Source: Agromyces larvae (lineage in GTDB: Bacteria; Actinomycetota; Actinomycetes; Actinomycetales; Microbacteriaceae). Taken from it: DNA of 64,000 bases. Both the position numbers and the translations under genes were made by a program. This document shows, in pieces, positions 49,690-59,200 of the stretch. The stretch is from contig NZ_CP094528.1 of NCBI RefSeq assembly GCF_022811705.1, forward strand, positions 868,001 to 932,000, read 5' to 3'. How positions within the stretch are numbered: position 1 is the stretch's first letter; the number at the start of each line of letters is the position of its first letter. Below the pieces are notes generated by a model, which saw only the letters and a program-made list of their open reading frames with translations, did no database searches and was not told where the DNA came from.

Positions 49690-52473
49690 CTATCGGCCCG
49701 GTGCGACGGCACCGCGACGGAGTGCGGTCTCGAGCTCTCGCCGCGACGTGATGCCGAGCTTGGCGAAGATCTTGCCGAGGTGCCACTCGACGGTGCGCGG
49801 ACTGATGAACAGTTGCGTCGCGATCTGCGGGTTGGTGTCCCCGTTCGCGGCGAGCCGGGCGATCTGCGCCTCCTGCTGGGTGAGGTCGAGCTGCGTGTCC
49901 GGCGTTCGCCGACGGACGGTCTCGCCGGTTGCCGCCAGCTCACGCCGTGCCCGGTCGGCGAATGCGTGGGCGCCGATCTCGTCGAACAGGTCGTGCGCGT
50001 TGCGGAGCTGTTCCCGCGCATCGGTACGACGGCCCTGCCGACGGAGCCATTCGCCGTAGACCAGGTGGGAACGCGCCTGCTCGGTGCGCAGGCGTGTGCG
50101 CTGCAGGTGCTCGATGGCGGACACGTGGTCGGATTCCGCAGCATCGGGCGATGCGAGCAGCGCCCGAGATCGTGCGGCGACGCCGAGTACCCAGGGCGTG
50201 CCGCAGGCCTCGGACATGTCGGCGAGGTGTCGCATCGCCGTGGCGGCGCGTTCCGGTCGCCCGCTCCGCGCGGCCGCCTCGATCAGCTCGACCTTCGCCC
50301 AGTTGACGAGGGCCAGCTCGTTCGGCGGCTCGACCGCGCGTTCCGCTGCCGCGAGCGCGAGGTCGTAGCGGCCGAGACCGTTGTTCACGACGGCCTCCGC
50401 CCACCCGGTCGCGGTCAGCCACTGCCCTTCGCCGCGGTCGGTCGCTTGAAGCCGTTCGGCGTCGATGATCGCGTCCACGCGCTCGGCATCGCCGCGGAAG
50501 GCCGCGACCATCAGCAGGCCGTACGGCGGCTTCGGAATGGTGGTGGCCTCGCGGATCAGATCGCACTCCTCGGCCAGGGTCGCGGCCGTCGCGAGGTCGC
50601 CCCCGAAGATCTCGTAGCCGACGCCGAGCATCAGCGCGGTCGGCAGCACCGAGAAGGCGCCCCGCTCCCGGGCGAGCGCGATGAGGCGCGCGCACACCTC
50701 GTGCGCGCTCTGCTCATCCCAGGTGCCGAACGCGACCAGGGTCACGAACGGCAACCAGGCGTACGAGGCATCCGAATCGAGTTCTCGACGTCGGAACTCC
50801 GCGACGGCATCGCGCAGCAGCGGCGCACCCGCCGAGTGGTCGCGGGCGACCGTCAGCGCGACGCCGTCGAGGAGCAGATCGTGCGTGTTCGCCGGCGGAT
50901 CCCGGTGCTCGGCGATCCGAGTCGTCGCGGCGTCGCGGAGGGTGCCGCCGTTCCGCGCGAGCTGTCCGGCGACCTGGGCGGCGTAGAAGGCGTCGCGATA
51001 CGTGTCGCGAGCGAGATCGGAATCGATCGGGTCGAGCCGCTTCGCGGCGTCCAGCAGCGGCGCCCCCTGACCGGGTTCGAGGCGGCTGATGATCTGCGCG
51101 TGGAGCAGATCCACGAGCGCGCGGCTCCGCTCGTCGGCGAGGCCGGCACGCGCGATGGCGAGCAGACGCAACGCTCGTTCGGGGGCGCCGGCATCGAACT
51201 TCGCCCGGGCGGCGAGCAGCGCCCGCTCGGCTCGGCGCCGGGGGTCGGGGGTGAGCTCGGCCGCACGCTCGAGGAACGCCGCGGCAGCAGCCTGCCCGCC
51301 GCGCGCCGCCGCGAGGCCGGCCGATCGGTGCAACTCGGCGGCGACGGCTTCGTCGAGCCCGGAGGTCGCCTGGGCTCGATGCCACGCGCGCCGCTCGGGA
51401 TCCGCGTCGGCATCCGTGGCCTCGGCGAGCGCGCGATGGGCGGCCCGGCGCTCGTCCGCGAGCGAGCTCCGGTAGACGGTCGAGCGAGCCAATGGATGGC
51501 AGAAGCGAACGAGCCCGGTCAGGTCGATGAGGCCGTCGGCCACGGCCGGTTCGGCGTCTCGCATCGTGACGCCGAGCTGCGCGGCCGCCTTCCAGATGAC
51601 CGCGGCGTCCTGACCGGGTTCCGCTGCGGCGATGATCAGCAGGCGACGTGTCGCGGCCGGCAGCGGGGCGAGTCGACGGCGGAAGCTCTCCTCGAGCTGT
51701 CTCGTCAACGCGCCGGTTCCCGCGAATCCGAATCCGCCGGCGACCTGCTCGGGGGTGAGCCGATGCGGCAGCTGGAGCAAAGCGAGCGGGTTCCCACCCG
51801 TCTCGGCGATGATCCGATCCCGTACGCGCGCGTCGATCGGCCCCGGCAGGGCCGAGGCGAGCAACGTGCTCGCGTGCTGGTCGGTCAGCCCCGCGACGGC
51901 GAGCTCGGGCAGATCGTGCAGCTCGGGTGCGACGGCCGGCTCGCGCTCGGCGAACACCATGCCGACGCCTTCCGCCTGCAACCGCCGCGCCGTGAACGCG
52001 AGCGTCTGAACGGATGCCTCGTCCAGCCACTGCGCGTCGTCGACGATGCAGATCACCGGGCGGTGCCGGGCCGACTCCGAGATGAGGCTCAGCACCGCGA
52101 GCCCGACGAGGAAGCGATCGGGGGTGTCGCCGCCGGCCGCGCCGAACACCGTGTCGAGCGCCTCACGCTGGCGCACCGGAATGAGGTCCAGGTGGTGCAG
52201 CAGCGGAAGGCAGAGCTGATGCAGGCCGGCGTACGCGAGCTCCATCTCGGATTCCACACCCGCCGACTCGACGACGAGGCATCCGGAGCCGGCGGCCTGT
52301 TCGCCCAGGTAGTCGAGCAGCGCCGTCTTGCCGATACCGGCCTCGCCACGAAGCACCAGCGTCCGGCTGTCGCCGCTGCGAACCCGGTCGACCAGCCCGG
52401 AGAGCTCTTCGCACTCGCGCTCGCGCCCGACCAAGCCGCGCACGGCGCCGCGATTCCTCGCGGTGGAGCTCAT
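49690..52473 (-). CDS. Large LuxR-family ATP-binding (LAL) transcriptional regulator, second of two
   Basis: 927 residues from ATG 52,473 (MSSTARNRGAV); an in-frame ATG at 52,494 is an alternative. LRGEAGIGKTALLDY (Walker A, about 41-55), VICIVDDAQWLDEAS, and C-terminal HTH LTQQEAQIARLAANGDTNPQIATQLFISPRTVEWHLGKIFAKLG. Blocks such as ESEMELAYAGLHQLC are nearly identical in the first LAL at 34,044, showing common origin. It is convergent with the poxB operon and lies next to a VOC gene, mirroring the first LAL. Confidence 0.92.
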   Translation of the reverse strand: MSSTARNRGAVRGLVGRERECEELSGLVDRVRSGDSRTLVLRGEAGIGKTALLDYLGEQAAGSGCLVVESAGVESEMELAYAGLHQLCLPLLHHLDLIPVRQREALDTVFGAAGGDTPDRFLVGLAVLSLISESARHRPVICIVDDAQWLDEASVQTLAFTARRLQAEGVGMVFAEREPAVAPELHDLPELAVAGLTDQHASTLLASALPGPIDARVRDRIIAETGGNPLALLQLPHRLTPEQVAGGFGFAGTGALTRQLEESFRRRLAPLPAATRRLLIIAAAEPGQDAAVIWKAAAQLGVTMRDAEPAVADGLIDLTGLVRFCHPLARSTVYRSSLADERRAAHRALAEATDADADPERRAWHRAQATSGLDEAVAAELHRSAGLAAARGGQAAAAAFLERAAELTPDPRRRAERALLAARAKFDAGAPERALRLLAIARAGLADERSRALVDLLHAQIISRLEPGQGAPLLDAAKRLDPIDSDLARDTYRDAFYAAQVAGQLARNGGTLRDAATTRIAEHRDPPANTHDLLLDGVALTVARDHSAGAPLLRDAVAEFRRRELDSDASYAWLPFVTLVAFGTWDEQSAHEVCARLIALARERGAFSVLPTALMLGVGYEIFGGDLATAATLAEECDLIREATTIPKPPYGLLMVAAFRGDAERVDAIIDAERLQATDRGEGQWLTATGWAEAVVNNGLGRYDLALAAAERAVEPPNELALVNWAKVELIEAAARSGRPERAATAMRHLADMSEACGTPWVLGVAARSRALLASPDAAESDHVSAIEHLQRTRLRTEQARSHLVYGEWLRRQGRRTDAREQLRNAHDLFDEIGAHAFADRARRELAATGETVRRRTPDTQLDLTQQEAQIARLAANGDTNPQIATQLFISPRTVEWHLGKIFAKLGITSRRELETALRRGAVAPGR

Positions 52474-52587
52474 GAAGGCTGCCACACCCGGCATCCTAAC
52501 CAGTCGTCTCGCGGCGCCGCCCTTCGGTGCCGATCGGTGTGCGACGATCATGCGCCTGCCCGCCCTCCCCGCGTCTCGGTGCGCGGA

Positions 52588-53019
52588 TCATCCCTGCGCC
52601 GTGACCTCGCGGAGCTGCCAACGGTTCCCATCCGGATCCGCGAACGAGGCGAACGAGGCGTAATCGCGGCGCCCGGGGTCGAGCCCGGGGGCCCGAGCGA
52701 GCGTCTCCGCGTACGACGCCTCCCCGGATGCGTCGTGGAAGATCTCGCCGACCTCCACGCCGCGGGCGGTCAGCTCGGCGCGCGCCGCTTCGAGATCGGC
52801 GACGCTCAGCACCAGTCCTCGTGCACTGCCCGCAGCCCCGGCGGCGAGGCCCACGCCGAAGACGACCGAACAGGCCGAACCCGGCGGTGTCACCTGCACG
52901 ATCGGCAGGCCGTCGGCGCGCTCAGCGGCGTCCACCCGCCAGCCCAGCGCCTCGTAGTACGCCGTCGTGCGGTCGACGTCGGCGACGGGCAGCACGATCG
53001 ACTCGAGCTTCATGTCCAT
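52588..53019 (-). CDS. VOC-family protein
   Basis: 143 residues from ATG 53,019 (MDMKLESIVLPVADVDRTTAYYEALGW). GLVLSVADLEAARAELTARGVEVGEIFHDASG and FASFADPDGNRWQLREVT match the VOC fold, and the wording is close to the longer VOC protein at 37,365 (SDVEAARAALAAGG, EVFHDATG, FEDPDGNEWLVQEV). It lacks that protein's C-terminal extension. Probable paralogue. Confidence 0.85.
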   Translation of the reverse strand: MDMKLESIVLPVADVDRTTAYYEALGWRVDAAERADGLPIVQVTPPGSACSVVFGVGLAAGAAGSARGLVLSVADLEAARAELTARGVEVGEIFHDASGEASYAETLARAPGLDPGRRDYASFASFADPDGNRWQLREVTAQG

Positions 53020-53117
53020 CGAAGCAGCTCTCCCTCGAGACCCTCGCGACCATCGCGTCGCCCGCGCTCTGCACGCGGGATCGGGTCGTTCCCAGCGTGC
53101 GCGATCCGGTGCGGCGT

Positions 53118-53140
53118 CGCACCCGGGATCACCCCGGGTG
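53118..53140. promoter_or_regulatory. Palindromic motif upstream of the second VOC gene
   Basis: CACCCGGG-ATCAC-CCCGGGTG, 8-bp arms with 5-bp spacer, 100 bp before the VOC start. Best-formed member of the motif group near the LAL loci. Confidence 0.4.
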
Positions 53141-53191
53141 GGCCCCCGGGCCGCACGGGGACGGCGTGGGCGCGCCGGCCGATCGGACCCG

Positions 53192-54358
53192 CTACTCGGC
53201 GTCGGCACCCTCCTCGGGAATGCCCAGCCCACGTGGGAACACGCTGTGGCGCAGCGGCATCTCCATCGCGGCGACGATGTCGATCAGGTCGACGTCGTCC
53301 AGGTCGGCCGGCTTCCAGTCGGGCACCGACGCCTGGTGCAGCGAATCGGTGTTCTGGGCCACCAGCGCCTGCACCCCGGTGAAGAGGTCGGGCTGCGTGG
53401 TGAACCACCGGGCGAGACGCAGTTCGCGCTCGAGTGCATCGCGCAGCGATTCTCCGTCGCGGGCGGCGCGCACCGATCGCAGAGTCGCCACGAGCGCGGT
53501 CGGCGAGAGCCGCAGCAGCGTGTCGGCTGCGTCGGCGGCGTTCGCGGCCGCGTCGGGATCGGCGGAGTCGGGGGCGCGGAGACCTTCGACCTCGTCGCCG
53601 TTCGCGAACGCCCACAGACGCTCGAGGATGTCCCGCACGGTGTCGGCCGAATAGCACGCGTCGATCCAGTCGCGCCGGGCGAGCACGGGCGACGGCCCGG
53701 CTTCCGTCGCGAACCGTCGCACCGTCTCTTCCGGTGAGGCGGCGTCGCCGAGCGCGGCAGTCAGTTCGCCGATGCGCTCGCTCGGCACGATCACGTCGGC
53801 GAAGCCGAGGGCGACCGCATCCGCCGCGGTGAGGTCGATGGAGTTCAACGCCAGATAGGTGCCGATCTCGCCGGGGGTGCGGGCGAGCCGCCACGTCGCA
53901 CCGCCGTCGGGCACGAAGCCGTAGCCGGTCTCGGGCTGGCCGAGCCGCACCTGGTCGGTGACGACCCGCACGGATGCGTGGCCGGCCAGGGAGATGCCGC
54001 CGCCCATGGTCATGCCGTGCATGATCGACACGACCGGCTTCGGGTATTCGGCGAGCTTCGCGATCAGCCGGTACTCGTCGCGGAAGAAGACCGTGCCGAT
54101 GGTCATGCCCTCGGCCGCACGCGCCAGGATCTCGCGGAAGTCGCCGCCCGCGCAGAACCCGTAGTCGCCCACGCCGTCCAGCAGCACCGCGTCGACGGCG
54201 TCGTCGGTCGCCCACGCGTCGAGCGTCTCGGTCATGGCATGCATCATCTCGAGGTCGATCGCGTTGATCGAGTCGGGACGGTTGAGGCTCAGATGGCCGA
54301 GTCGCCCCACGACGACGGCGCTGACAGGAGAGTGCACCTGCACCACGCTAACGGTCAC
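53192..54358 (-). CDS. Enoyl-CoA hydratase/isomerase family, 3-hydroxyisobutyryl-CoA hydrolase type
   Basis: 388 residues from ATG 54,358. LGHLSLNRPDSINAIDLEMMHAM, VLLDGVGDYGFCAGGDFREIL (oxyanion hole region) and PVVSIMHGMTMGGGISLAGHASVRV with GQPETGYGFVPDGGATW are the crotonase core. The length and C-terminal half (SPTALVATLRSV, ELRLARWFTTQPDLFTGVQAL) match the ECH_2 branch acting on 3-hydroxyisobutyryl-CoA in valine breakdown. The next upstream gene on this strand is flotillin, from which a strong hairpin separates it. Confidence 0.85.
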   Translation of the reverse strand: MTVSVVQVHSPVSAVVVGRLGHLSLNRPDSINAIDLEMMHAMTETLDAWATDDAVDAVLLDGVGDYGFCAGGDFREILARAAEGMTIGTVFFRDEYRLIAKLAEYPKPVVSIMHGMTMGGGISLAGHASVRVVTDQVRLGQPETGYGFVPDGGATWRLARTPGEIGTYLALNSIDLTAADAVALGFADVIVPSERIGELTAALGDAASPEETVRRFATEAGPSPVLARRDWIDACYSADTVRDILERLWAFANGDEVEGLRAPDSADPDAAANAADAADTLLRLSPTALVATLRSVRAARDGESLRDALERELRLARWFTTQPDLFTGVQALVAQNTDSLHQASVPDWKPADLDDVDLIDIVAAMEMPLRHSVFPRGLGIPEEGADAE

Positions 54359-54402
54359 CGGCCCGTGGTGAGGAATCGAGGCGGGATTCGGCGACCGGAA
54401 AC

Positions 54403-54439
54403 GCGTCCGCCCGGCCCGAACGTCGGGCCGGGCGGACGC
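54403..54439 (-). terminator. Terminator hairpin after the flotillin gene
   Basis: GCGTCCGCCCGGCCCGA and TCGGGCCGGGCGGACGC form a 17-bp perfect stem with a 3-nt loop, 15 bp after the flotillin stop. Confidence 0.85.
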
Positions 54440-54453
54440 GGATTCGACCGGTG

Positions 54454-55914
54454 TCAGTCGCGCGCGTCGCCCGACGGCCGGGCGAGCTGGCTGCCCGCGA
54501 GGCCCGCGAGCACCGCACTGACGTCGAGCCCGGTGAGCGACTTGACGACCTCGGTTCCCTCGCCGAGCACCTGGCCGACCGTCTTCGTGACGGCGCTGGC
54601 GCCGTCGGTCGAGATGACGGTGAGCTTGTCGATGGAGCTGATCGGCTCGGCGGCCGCACGGATGATCTCGGGCAGCCGCGAGATGATCTCCTGCGCGAGC
54701 GCGGCCTCGCCGTACTTCTTCAGCGCCTCGGCCTTGGCGTCGGTCGCCGCGGCCTCGGCGATGCCCTCGGCCTGCACGGCGGCGGCGCGCGCCTCGCCGT
54801 CGGCGCGGATACCGGCGGCGAGGGCGACCTGGCGGTCGCGCTCGGCCTCACCGGCGAAGCGCACGGCGGTGGCCGCCGCCTCGGCGTCCTGCACGGCGGC
54901 GACCTTGTTCGCCTCGGCGATCTTGGTGCGCTTGTACGCATCGGCCTCGGTGGCCGCGTTCGCAGCGTCGCGCTGCGCGGTCGCGCGCTGCACCTCGGCG
55001 TACGCCTCGGCTTCGGCGGGCTTGCGGATCTCGATGTCGAGCCGTTCCTGGGTGACGAGCGCCTGCTCGGAGAGCGCGTCGCGCTCCTGCACGGCGACGA
55101 GCTTGTCCTGTTCGGCCTTCGCGAGCTGACCGGCGGCCTCGGCTTCGGCGTTGGCCCGGTCGGTCTCGGCCTTGATCGTGGCCTGCTTCAGGCTCAGCGC
55201 CTTCTGACGTTCGGCGATCTGCTCGGCAGCCTCGATGCGGGCGAACTCGCTGGCGCGCGCGGCCTCGGCCTCGGAGACCTCGGCGACCTGACGGGCGCGG
55301 GCGGCCTCGGCACGACCCAGGTTCGCGAGGTAGTCGCTGCCGGGGGTCGAGATGTCGGAGATGTTCAGCAGGTCGACCTGCAGGCCCTGCTCGGCGAGAT
55401 CGGCCTTGGTCTCGGTGACGACCCGGTCCGAGAGGCCCTTGCGGTCGGAGATGATCTGCTCGATCGTCATGTCGCCGACGATGGAGCGCAGCGAGCCCTC
55501 GAGCGACTCCTTGATGATCTCGGTCAGCAGGTCCTGCTGCGACAGGAATCGCTGGGCCGCGCGCCGCACGCCGTCTTCCGTGCCGTTGACCTTGAAGTTG
55601 ATCGAGGCCTTGATCGCGATCTTGATGCGGTTCTTGTCGACGCCCTCGACGGTGATGCCGATCTGGCGCTGTTCGAGCGAGATCGCGAAGCCCTGCTGCA
55701 GGATCGGCCAGATGAACGTGCGGCCGCCGATCACCACCCGCTGGCTGATGGGGGCTTCGCCGGGCGCGAGGCGACCGGCGCCGCGGCCGACGATGACGAG
55801 GGCCTCGTTCGGAGGGACGCGGCGGATGCGGCGTGCGATGAACGTCAGCAGCGCCAGGACGGCGATGACGATCGCGACGACCGCGATGATCTGGGTGAGC
55901 AGGGGGTCGAACAT
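54454..55914 (-). CDS. Flotillin-like SPFH/band-7 protein
   Basis: 486 residues from ATG 55,914. N-terminal membrane segment IIAVVAIVIAVLALLTFIA, SPFH domain (VPPNEALVIVGRGAGRLAPGEAP, DKNRIKIAIKASINFKV), then a long Ala/Glu-rich coiled coil with repeated EAExAR motifs (AEAARARQVAEVSEAEAARA) and a C-terminal tail. It scaffolds membrane microdomains. The NfeD-like gene lies 75 bp upstream on the same strand, the usual partner arrangement. Confidence 0.92.
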   Translation of the reverse strand: MFDPLLTQIIAVVAIVIAVLALLTFIARRIRRVPPNEALVIVGRGAGRLAPGEAPISQRVVIGGRTFIWPILQQGFAISLEQRQIGITVEGVDKNRIKIAIKASINFKVNGTEDGVRRAAQRFLSQQDLLTEIIKESLEGSLRSIVGDMTIEQIISDRKGLSDRVVTETKADLAEQGLQVDLLNISDISTPGSDYLANLGRAEAARARQVAEVSEAEAARASEFARIEAAEQIAERQKALSLKQATIKAETDRANAEAEAAGQLAKAEQDKLVAVQERDALSEQALVTQERLDIEIRKPAEAEAYAEVQRATAQRDAANAATEADAYKRTKIAEANKVAAVQDAEAAATAVRFAGEAERDRQVALAAGIRADGEARAAAVQAEGIAEAAATDAKAEALKKYGEAALAQEIISRLPEIIRAAAEPISSIDKLTVISTDGASAVTKTVGQVLGEGTEVVKSLTGLDVSAVLAGLAGSQLARPSGDARD

Positions 55915-55989
55915 GGGTTCCTTTCGCAGGGCGGTGAGGGAGGTCGGCCGGGGCGGCCGGGCGCTCGGGGAGCCGGGGGAGCGGCGGGG

Positions 55990-56508
55990 CTACGCGGGGA
56001 CGACCTTGACCCGCGCACCGTCGTGCTCGACGACGCGGATGCGCACACCCGATTCGATCTCCTGATCGGAGAAGGCGAGGCGACGTTCGAGTTCGCCGGG
56101 GCCGTCGAGGCTGACCTCTCCGCCGGACGGCCCTACGGGGGCGGTCGTGACGCCGGCGAGACCGACCGCGGATGCGGGCACGCCGTCGCTCGACCGGGTG
56201 AGGCTGCGGATCGCGAGCAGGCTGACGAGGTAGGCGACGAGGGCGAGCGCCACGGCGAGCACGTACGCCCAGACGAGGTCCCACCCGAACGAGGCGGTCA
56301 GCATACCCGACGCGCCGAACACCACGAGGCCGACGGACAGCGCCGTGCCGGACAGGAATCCGTCGCCCACGTCGAGATGGTCGAGCACGTCGCCGAGGAC
56401 GAGCGAGATCACGAGCAGCACGAGGCCGAGGCCTCCGACGATGAGGAAGGGCAGCAGCACAGGCGGGTCACTTTCAGGCAGGGCGAAGCGGCCGGGGGGT
56501 GCACTCAC
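55990..56508 (-). CDS. NfeD-like membrane protein, flotillin partner
   Basis: 172 residues as drawn; the GTG at 56,460 (VLLPFLIVGG) may be the true start. Three or four hydrophobic segments (LPFLIVGGLGLVLLVISLVLG, ALSVGLVVFGASGML, WAYVLAVALALVAYLVSLLA), then a soluble C-terminus of OB-fold type (PVGPSGGEVSLDGPGELERRLAF ... VKVVPA), as in YuaF/NfeD. These proteins pair with flotillins. It is directly upstream of the flotillin gene. Confidence 0.75.
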   Translation of the reverse strand: MSAPPGRFALPESDPPVLLPFLIVGGLGLVLLVISLVLGDVLDHLDVGDGFLSGTALSVGLVVFGASGMLTASFGWDLVWAYVLAVALALVAYLVSLLAIRSLTRSSDGVPASAVGLAGVTTAPVGPSGGEVSLDGPGELERRLAFSDQEIESGVRIRVVEHDGARVKVVPA

Positions 56509-57296
56509 CCTAGCGGGAGCGGTGCCTCCGGAACAGGGGTGTTGCGCGATTCGGTCGCCTCGCGCGCGACGGATGCGACGGCTTCGTCGCCGCGGATGTC
56601 ACGCATCCGCGCGACCACCGCATCCGCCACCTCGTTCGTGATCGCGCGGCAGACGACGCTGTGCCGGCCGAGCGGGCCGAGCCCGCCGCCGCGTACGCGG
56701 ATCACCTCCCAGCCGACCTCGCGCAGCGCTTCGTCCTTCTCGAGGTCGGATGCCTCGCGGAGCCCGCGGTGGGAGCGGCCGCTGCGCCCGGGGTCGTCGT
56801 ACTCGATCGCGATGCGCAGCGCGGGCACGAGGATGTCGGGCCAGACGACCGTGCGACCGTGGAACGTGCGCCGGACGTGCACGGCGTTGACGCGATGGGG
56901 GAGGTGGAGGCGTTCGCCGAGCAGGGCGCGGAGCCGCTGCTCGGTGGCCGATGTCCGCGTGCGGAGCCCGTGATCCATGAACGCGAGACCGGCCTCGCGC
57001 ACCGCGGCGGGCGCCGAGGCGGCCGCCCGGCACTTGCCGCAGCCGGTGCCCGTCAGCACCTCGACGACCGTGGCGGTGTACCGGTCGTGCCCGCGAACGC
57101 AACGCCACTCGTACTCGGCGCCGACCCGGGTCTCGACCGCGAGCCGAGCGCGTTGCGCGGGCACGACCCGGCCCAGCAGCTCGGAGCGGGAGCGCTGCGT
57201 CTCGGCGATGAGCCGGCAGACGGGGCATTCGCGCGAGATCGCGAGCGAGCCGTCGGCACTCGCCCCGTGCCCGCACCCGAATCGCACCGCGACCAT
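56505..57296 (-). CDS. Zinc-finger protein with Vsr/DUF559-like nuclease-fold end
   Basis: 263 residues. N-terminal Cys/His sites (CGHG, CPVC; later CVRGHDRYTA and CGKC) suggest a treble-clef zinc ribbon like those in DUF4379-type proteins. The C-terminal part, PDILVPALRIAIEYDD then DLEKDEALREVGWEVIRVRGG, follows the Vsr/DUF559 restriction-endonuclease fold (PD...E-x-D...WxVIRVR). The role could be DNA repair, homing or restriction; not assignable. The 3' end overlaps the NfeD-like frame by 4 bp. Confidence 0.65.
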   Translation of the reverse strand: MVAVRFGCGHGASADGSLAISRECPVCRLIAETQRSRSELLGRVVPAQRARLAVETRVGAEYEWRCVRGHDRYTATVVEVLTGTGCGKCRAAASAPAAVREAGLAFMDHGLRTRTSATEQRLRALLGERLHLPHRVNAVHVRRTFHGRTVVWPDILVPALRIAIEYDDPGRSGRSHRGLREASDLEKDEALREVGWEVIRVRGGGLGPLGRHSVVCRAITNEVADAVVARMRDIRGDEAVASVAREATESRNTPVPEAPLPLG

Positions 57297-57373
57297 CGCG
57301 CTCCCTTCGACGGGGCGAGTCTGCCGCGACCGTCCGACATCCGGTGTCGGTGGGTCGGCACGACAATGGATGC

Positions 57374-59200
57374 GTGCGGATCATGGTCGGCGACCTCGAG
57401 CCCGGCCGGGTCGGCCTCTTCGATCCCGACGCCGAGGGGGGCGGCGGTGCGCGCGGGGCGATGCTCGCCGACGGCGAGGCGGCGGAGCTTCCGGCGCTCG
57501 TCGCCGGATTCGAGCGGCTCCGCCCCCGTTGGGTGTGGAGCGATACGCGGCGCTGGGCGCCGCAGCTGCTCGCCGCCGGGGTACGCGTCGAACGCTGCCA
57601 CGATCTGCGACTCTGCGGGGCGATCCTCGAATGGTCGACCGACGCCGAGGCGTCCCGGGCGGAGCATCCCGATCGTCCGCTCTGGCTCGCCCGCGGTCCC
57701 GCCGAGCTCGCCGCCGACGCGACCCCCGGCGCGACCCCGCCGTCGGCGGGCGCGGCCGTGCCCGCCGACCGGCCGGCGCTGTTCGAACTCGACGAGCTCG
57801 AACGGCACGACGACCGCGATGCGGCGGGCGGGGCATCCGACCGGTTCGAGGGCGCGACCCCGCATCAGCTCGCCGGCGAGCACGACCGACAGCTCGCGAT
57901 CGTCGCCGGCAGTGCGCGCCCGGCGCGGCTGCGTCTGCTGCTCGCCGCCGAATCGGCGGGCGCGCTGATCGGCGCCGAGCTGAGCGCCGCCGGCGTGCCG
58001 TGGGATGCGGCGACCCACGATCGGGTGCTCGCCGATGCGCTCGGTCCGCGCCCGCGGCCCGGGGCGAAGCCGGCCCGCATGGAGGAGCTGGCGGCGCGGG
58101 TGCGCGCGGAACTCGACGCGCCGACGCTGAACCTCGACTCCCAGGTCGACCTCCTGCGCGGACTGCGTGCGGCAGGTATCCGGGTCGACTCGACCGCTCG
58201 ATGGGAGCTGCGCGAGCACGACCATCCCGCGATCGCGCCCCTGCTCGCGTACAAACGGCTCGCACGACTGCTGAGCGCGAACGGGTGGAGCTGGCTCGAG
58301 ACCTGGGTCGTCGATGGGCGATTCCGCCCCGACTACGTGCCCGGCGGCACCGCGACGGGCCGGTGGGCGACCTCGGGCGGGGGAGCCCTGCAGCTGCCGA
58401 AGCAGATCCGTTCCGCCGTGATCGCCGACCCCGGCTGGACCCTCGTCGTGGCCGACGCCGCCCAGCTCGAGCCGCGTGTGCTCGCCGCGATGGCGGGGGA
58501 TCTGCGCATGGCCGAGGCGGCACGCGGGCGGGACATCTACCGCGGGATCGTCGACGCGGGGGTCGTCGCCGCACGCGACGAGGCGAAGGTCGCACTGCTC
58601 GGGGCGATGTACGGTGCGACCACCGGCGAGAGCGGCCGGCTGGTGCCGCGGCTCGCGCGCGGGTTCCCGCGCGCGATGGCCCTCGTCGACCGGGCCGCGG
58701 CCGCGGGCGAGCGCGGCGCGCGGGTCACCACCCTGCTCGGTCGCTCGTCGCCGCTGCCGCCCGCGACCTGGCGTGCGACGCAGGCTCGGGCGACCGAACC
58801 CGAGGCCACCGCACAGGACGAGCGGCGGGCGAGGTCGTCGGCGCGCGATTGGGGCCGGTTCACGCGCAACTTCGTCGTGCAGGGCACCGCCGCCGAGTGG
58901 GCGCTCTGCTGGATGGCGGGCGTGCGCTCCCGGCTCGCGCAGCTGGGCGACGTCGGGGAACGAGCGGATGCCTCGCCGCCGGCGACGGCGTCGGGGCCGG
59001 TGTTCGCCCGGCGCCCCCACCTCGTGTACTACCTGCACGACGAGATCATCGTGCACACGCCCGCGGAGCTCGCCGACGAGGTCGCCCTGGCGGTGCGCGA
59101 CTCCGCGGCCGAGGCGGGGCGCCTGCTGTTCGGCGAGTTCCCGGTCGACTTCCCGCTCGACCTGGCGATCGTGCCGAGCTACGCCGAAGCCGACGGTTGA
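57374..59200 (+). CDS. Family-A DNA polymerase-like protein with 3'-5' exonuclease-like N-terminus
   Basis: 608 residues from GTG 57,374 (MRIMVGDLEPG). The C-terminal half has the polymerase-I motifs: RFRPDYVPGGTATGRWATSGG, motif A LVVADAAQLEPRVLAAMAGD, O-helix-like AKVALLGAMYGATTGES and motif C YYLHDEIIVHTP. The N-terminal half replaces the 5' nuclease with a diverged exonuclease-like domain. Actinobacteria carry this second Pol-I-like protein in addition to PolA; its role in repair is not settled. Its 3' end overlaps the convergent PadR gene by 22 bp. Confidence 0.85.
   Translation: MRIMVGDLEPGRVGLFDPDAEGGGGARGAMLADGEAAELPALVAGFERLRPRWVWSDTRRWAPQLLAAGVRVERCHDLRLCGAILEWSTDAEASRAEHPDRPLWLARGPAELAADATPGATPPSAGAAVPADRPALFELDELERHDDRDAAGGASDRFEGATPHQLAGEHDRQLAIVAGSARPARLRLLLAAESAGALIGAELSAAGVPWDAATHDRVLADALGPRPRPGAKPARMEELAARVRAELDAPTLNLDSQVDLLRGLRAAGIRVDSTARWELREHDHPAIAPLLAYKRLARLLSANGWSWLETWVVDGRFRPDYVPGGTATGRWATSGGGALQLPKQIRSAVIADPGWTLVVADAAQLEPRVLAAMAGDLRMAEAARGRDIYRGIVDAGVVAARDEAKVALLGAMYGATTGESGRLVPRLARGFPRAMALVDRAAAAGERGARVTTLLGRSSPLPPATWRATQARATEPEATAQDERRARSSARDWGRFTRNFVVQGTAAEWALCWMAGVRSRLAQLGDVGERADASPPATASGPVFARRPHLVYYLHDEIIVHTPAELADEVALAVRDSAAEAGRLLFGEFPVDFPLDLAIVPSYAEADG

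Noticed and set aside
49780..53382. 1200-codon plus-strand frame across the second LAL regulator
   Set aside because: Antisense shadow; the minus strand holds the Walker and HTH motifs of the LAL protein.
54451..56973. 840-codon plus-strand frame opposite flotillin and NfeD-like genes
   Set aside because: Low-complexity Leu/Gly/Asp shadow of the coiled-coil coding sequence.
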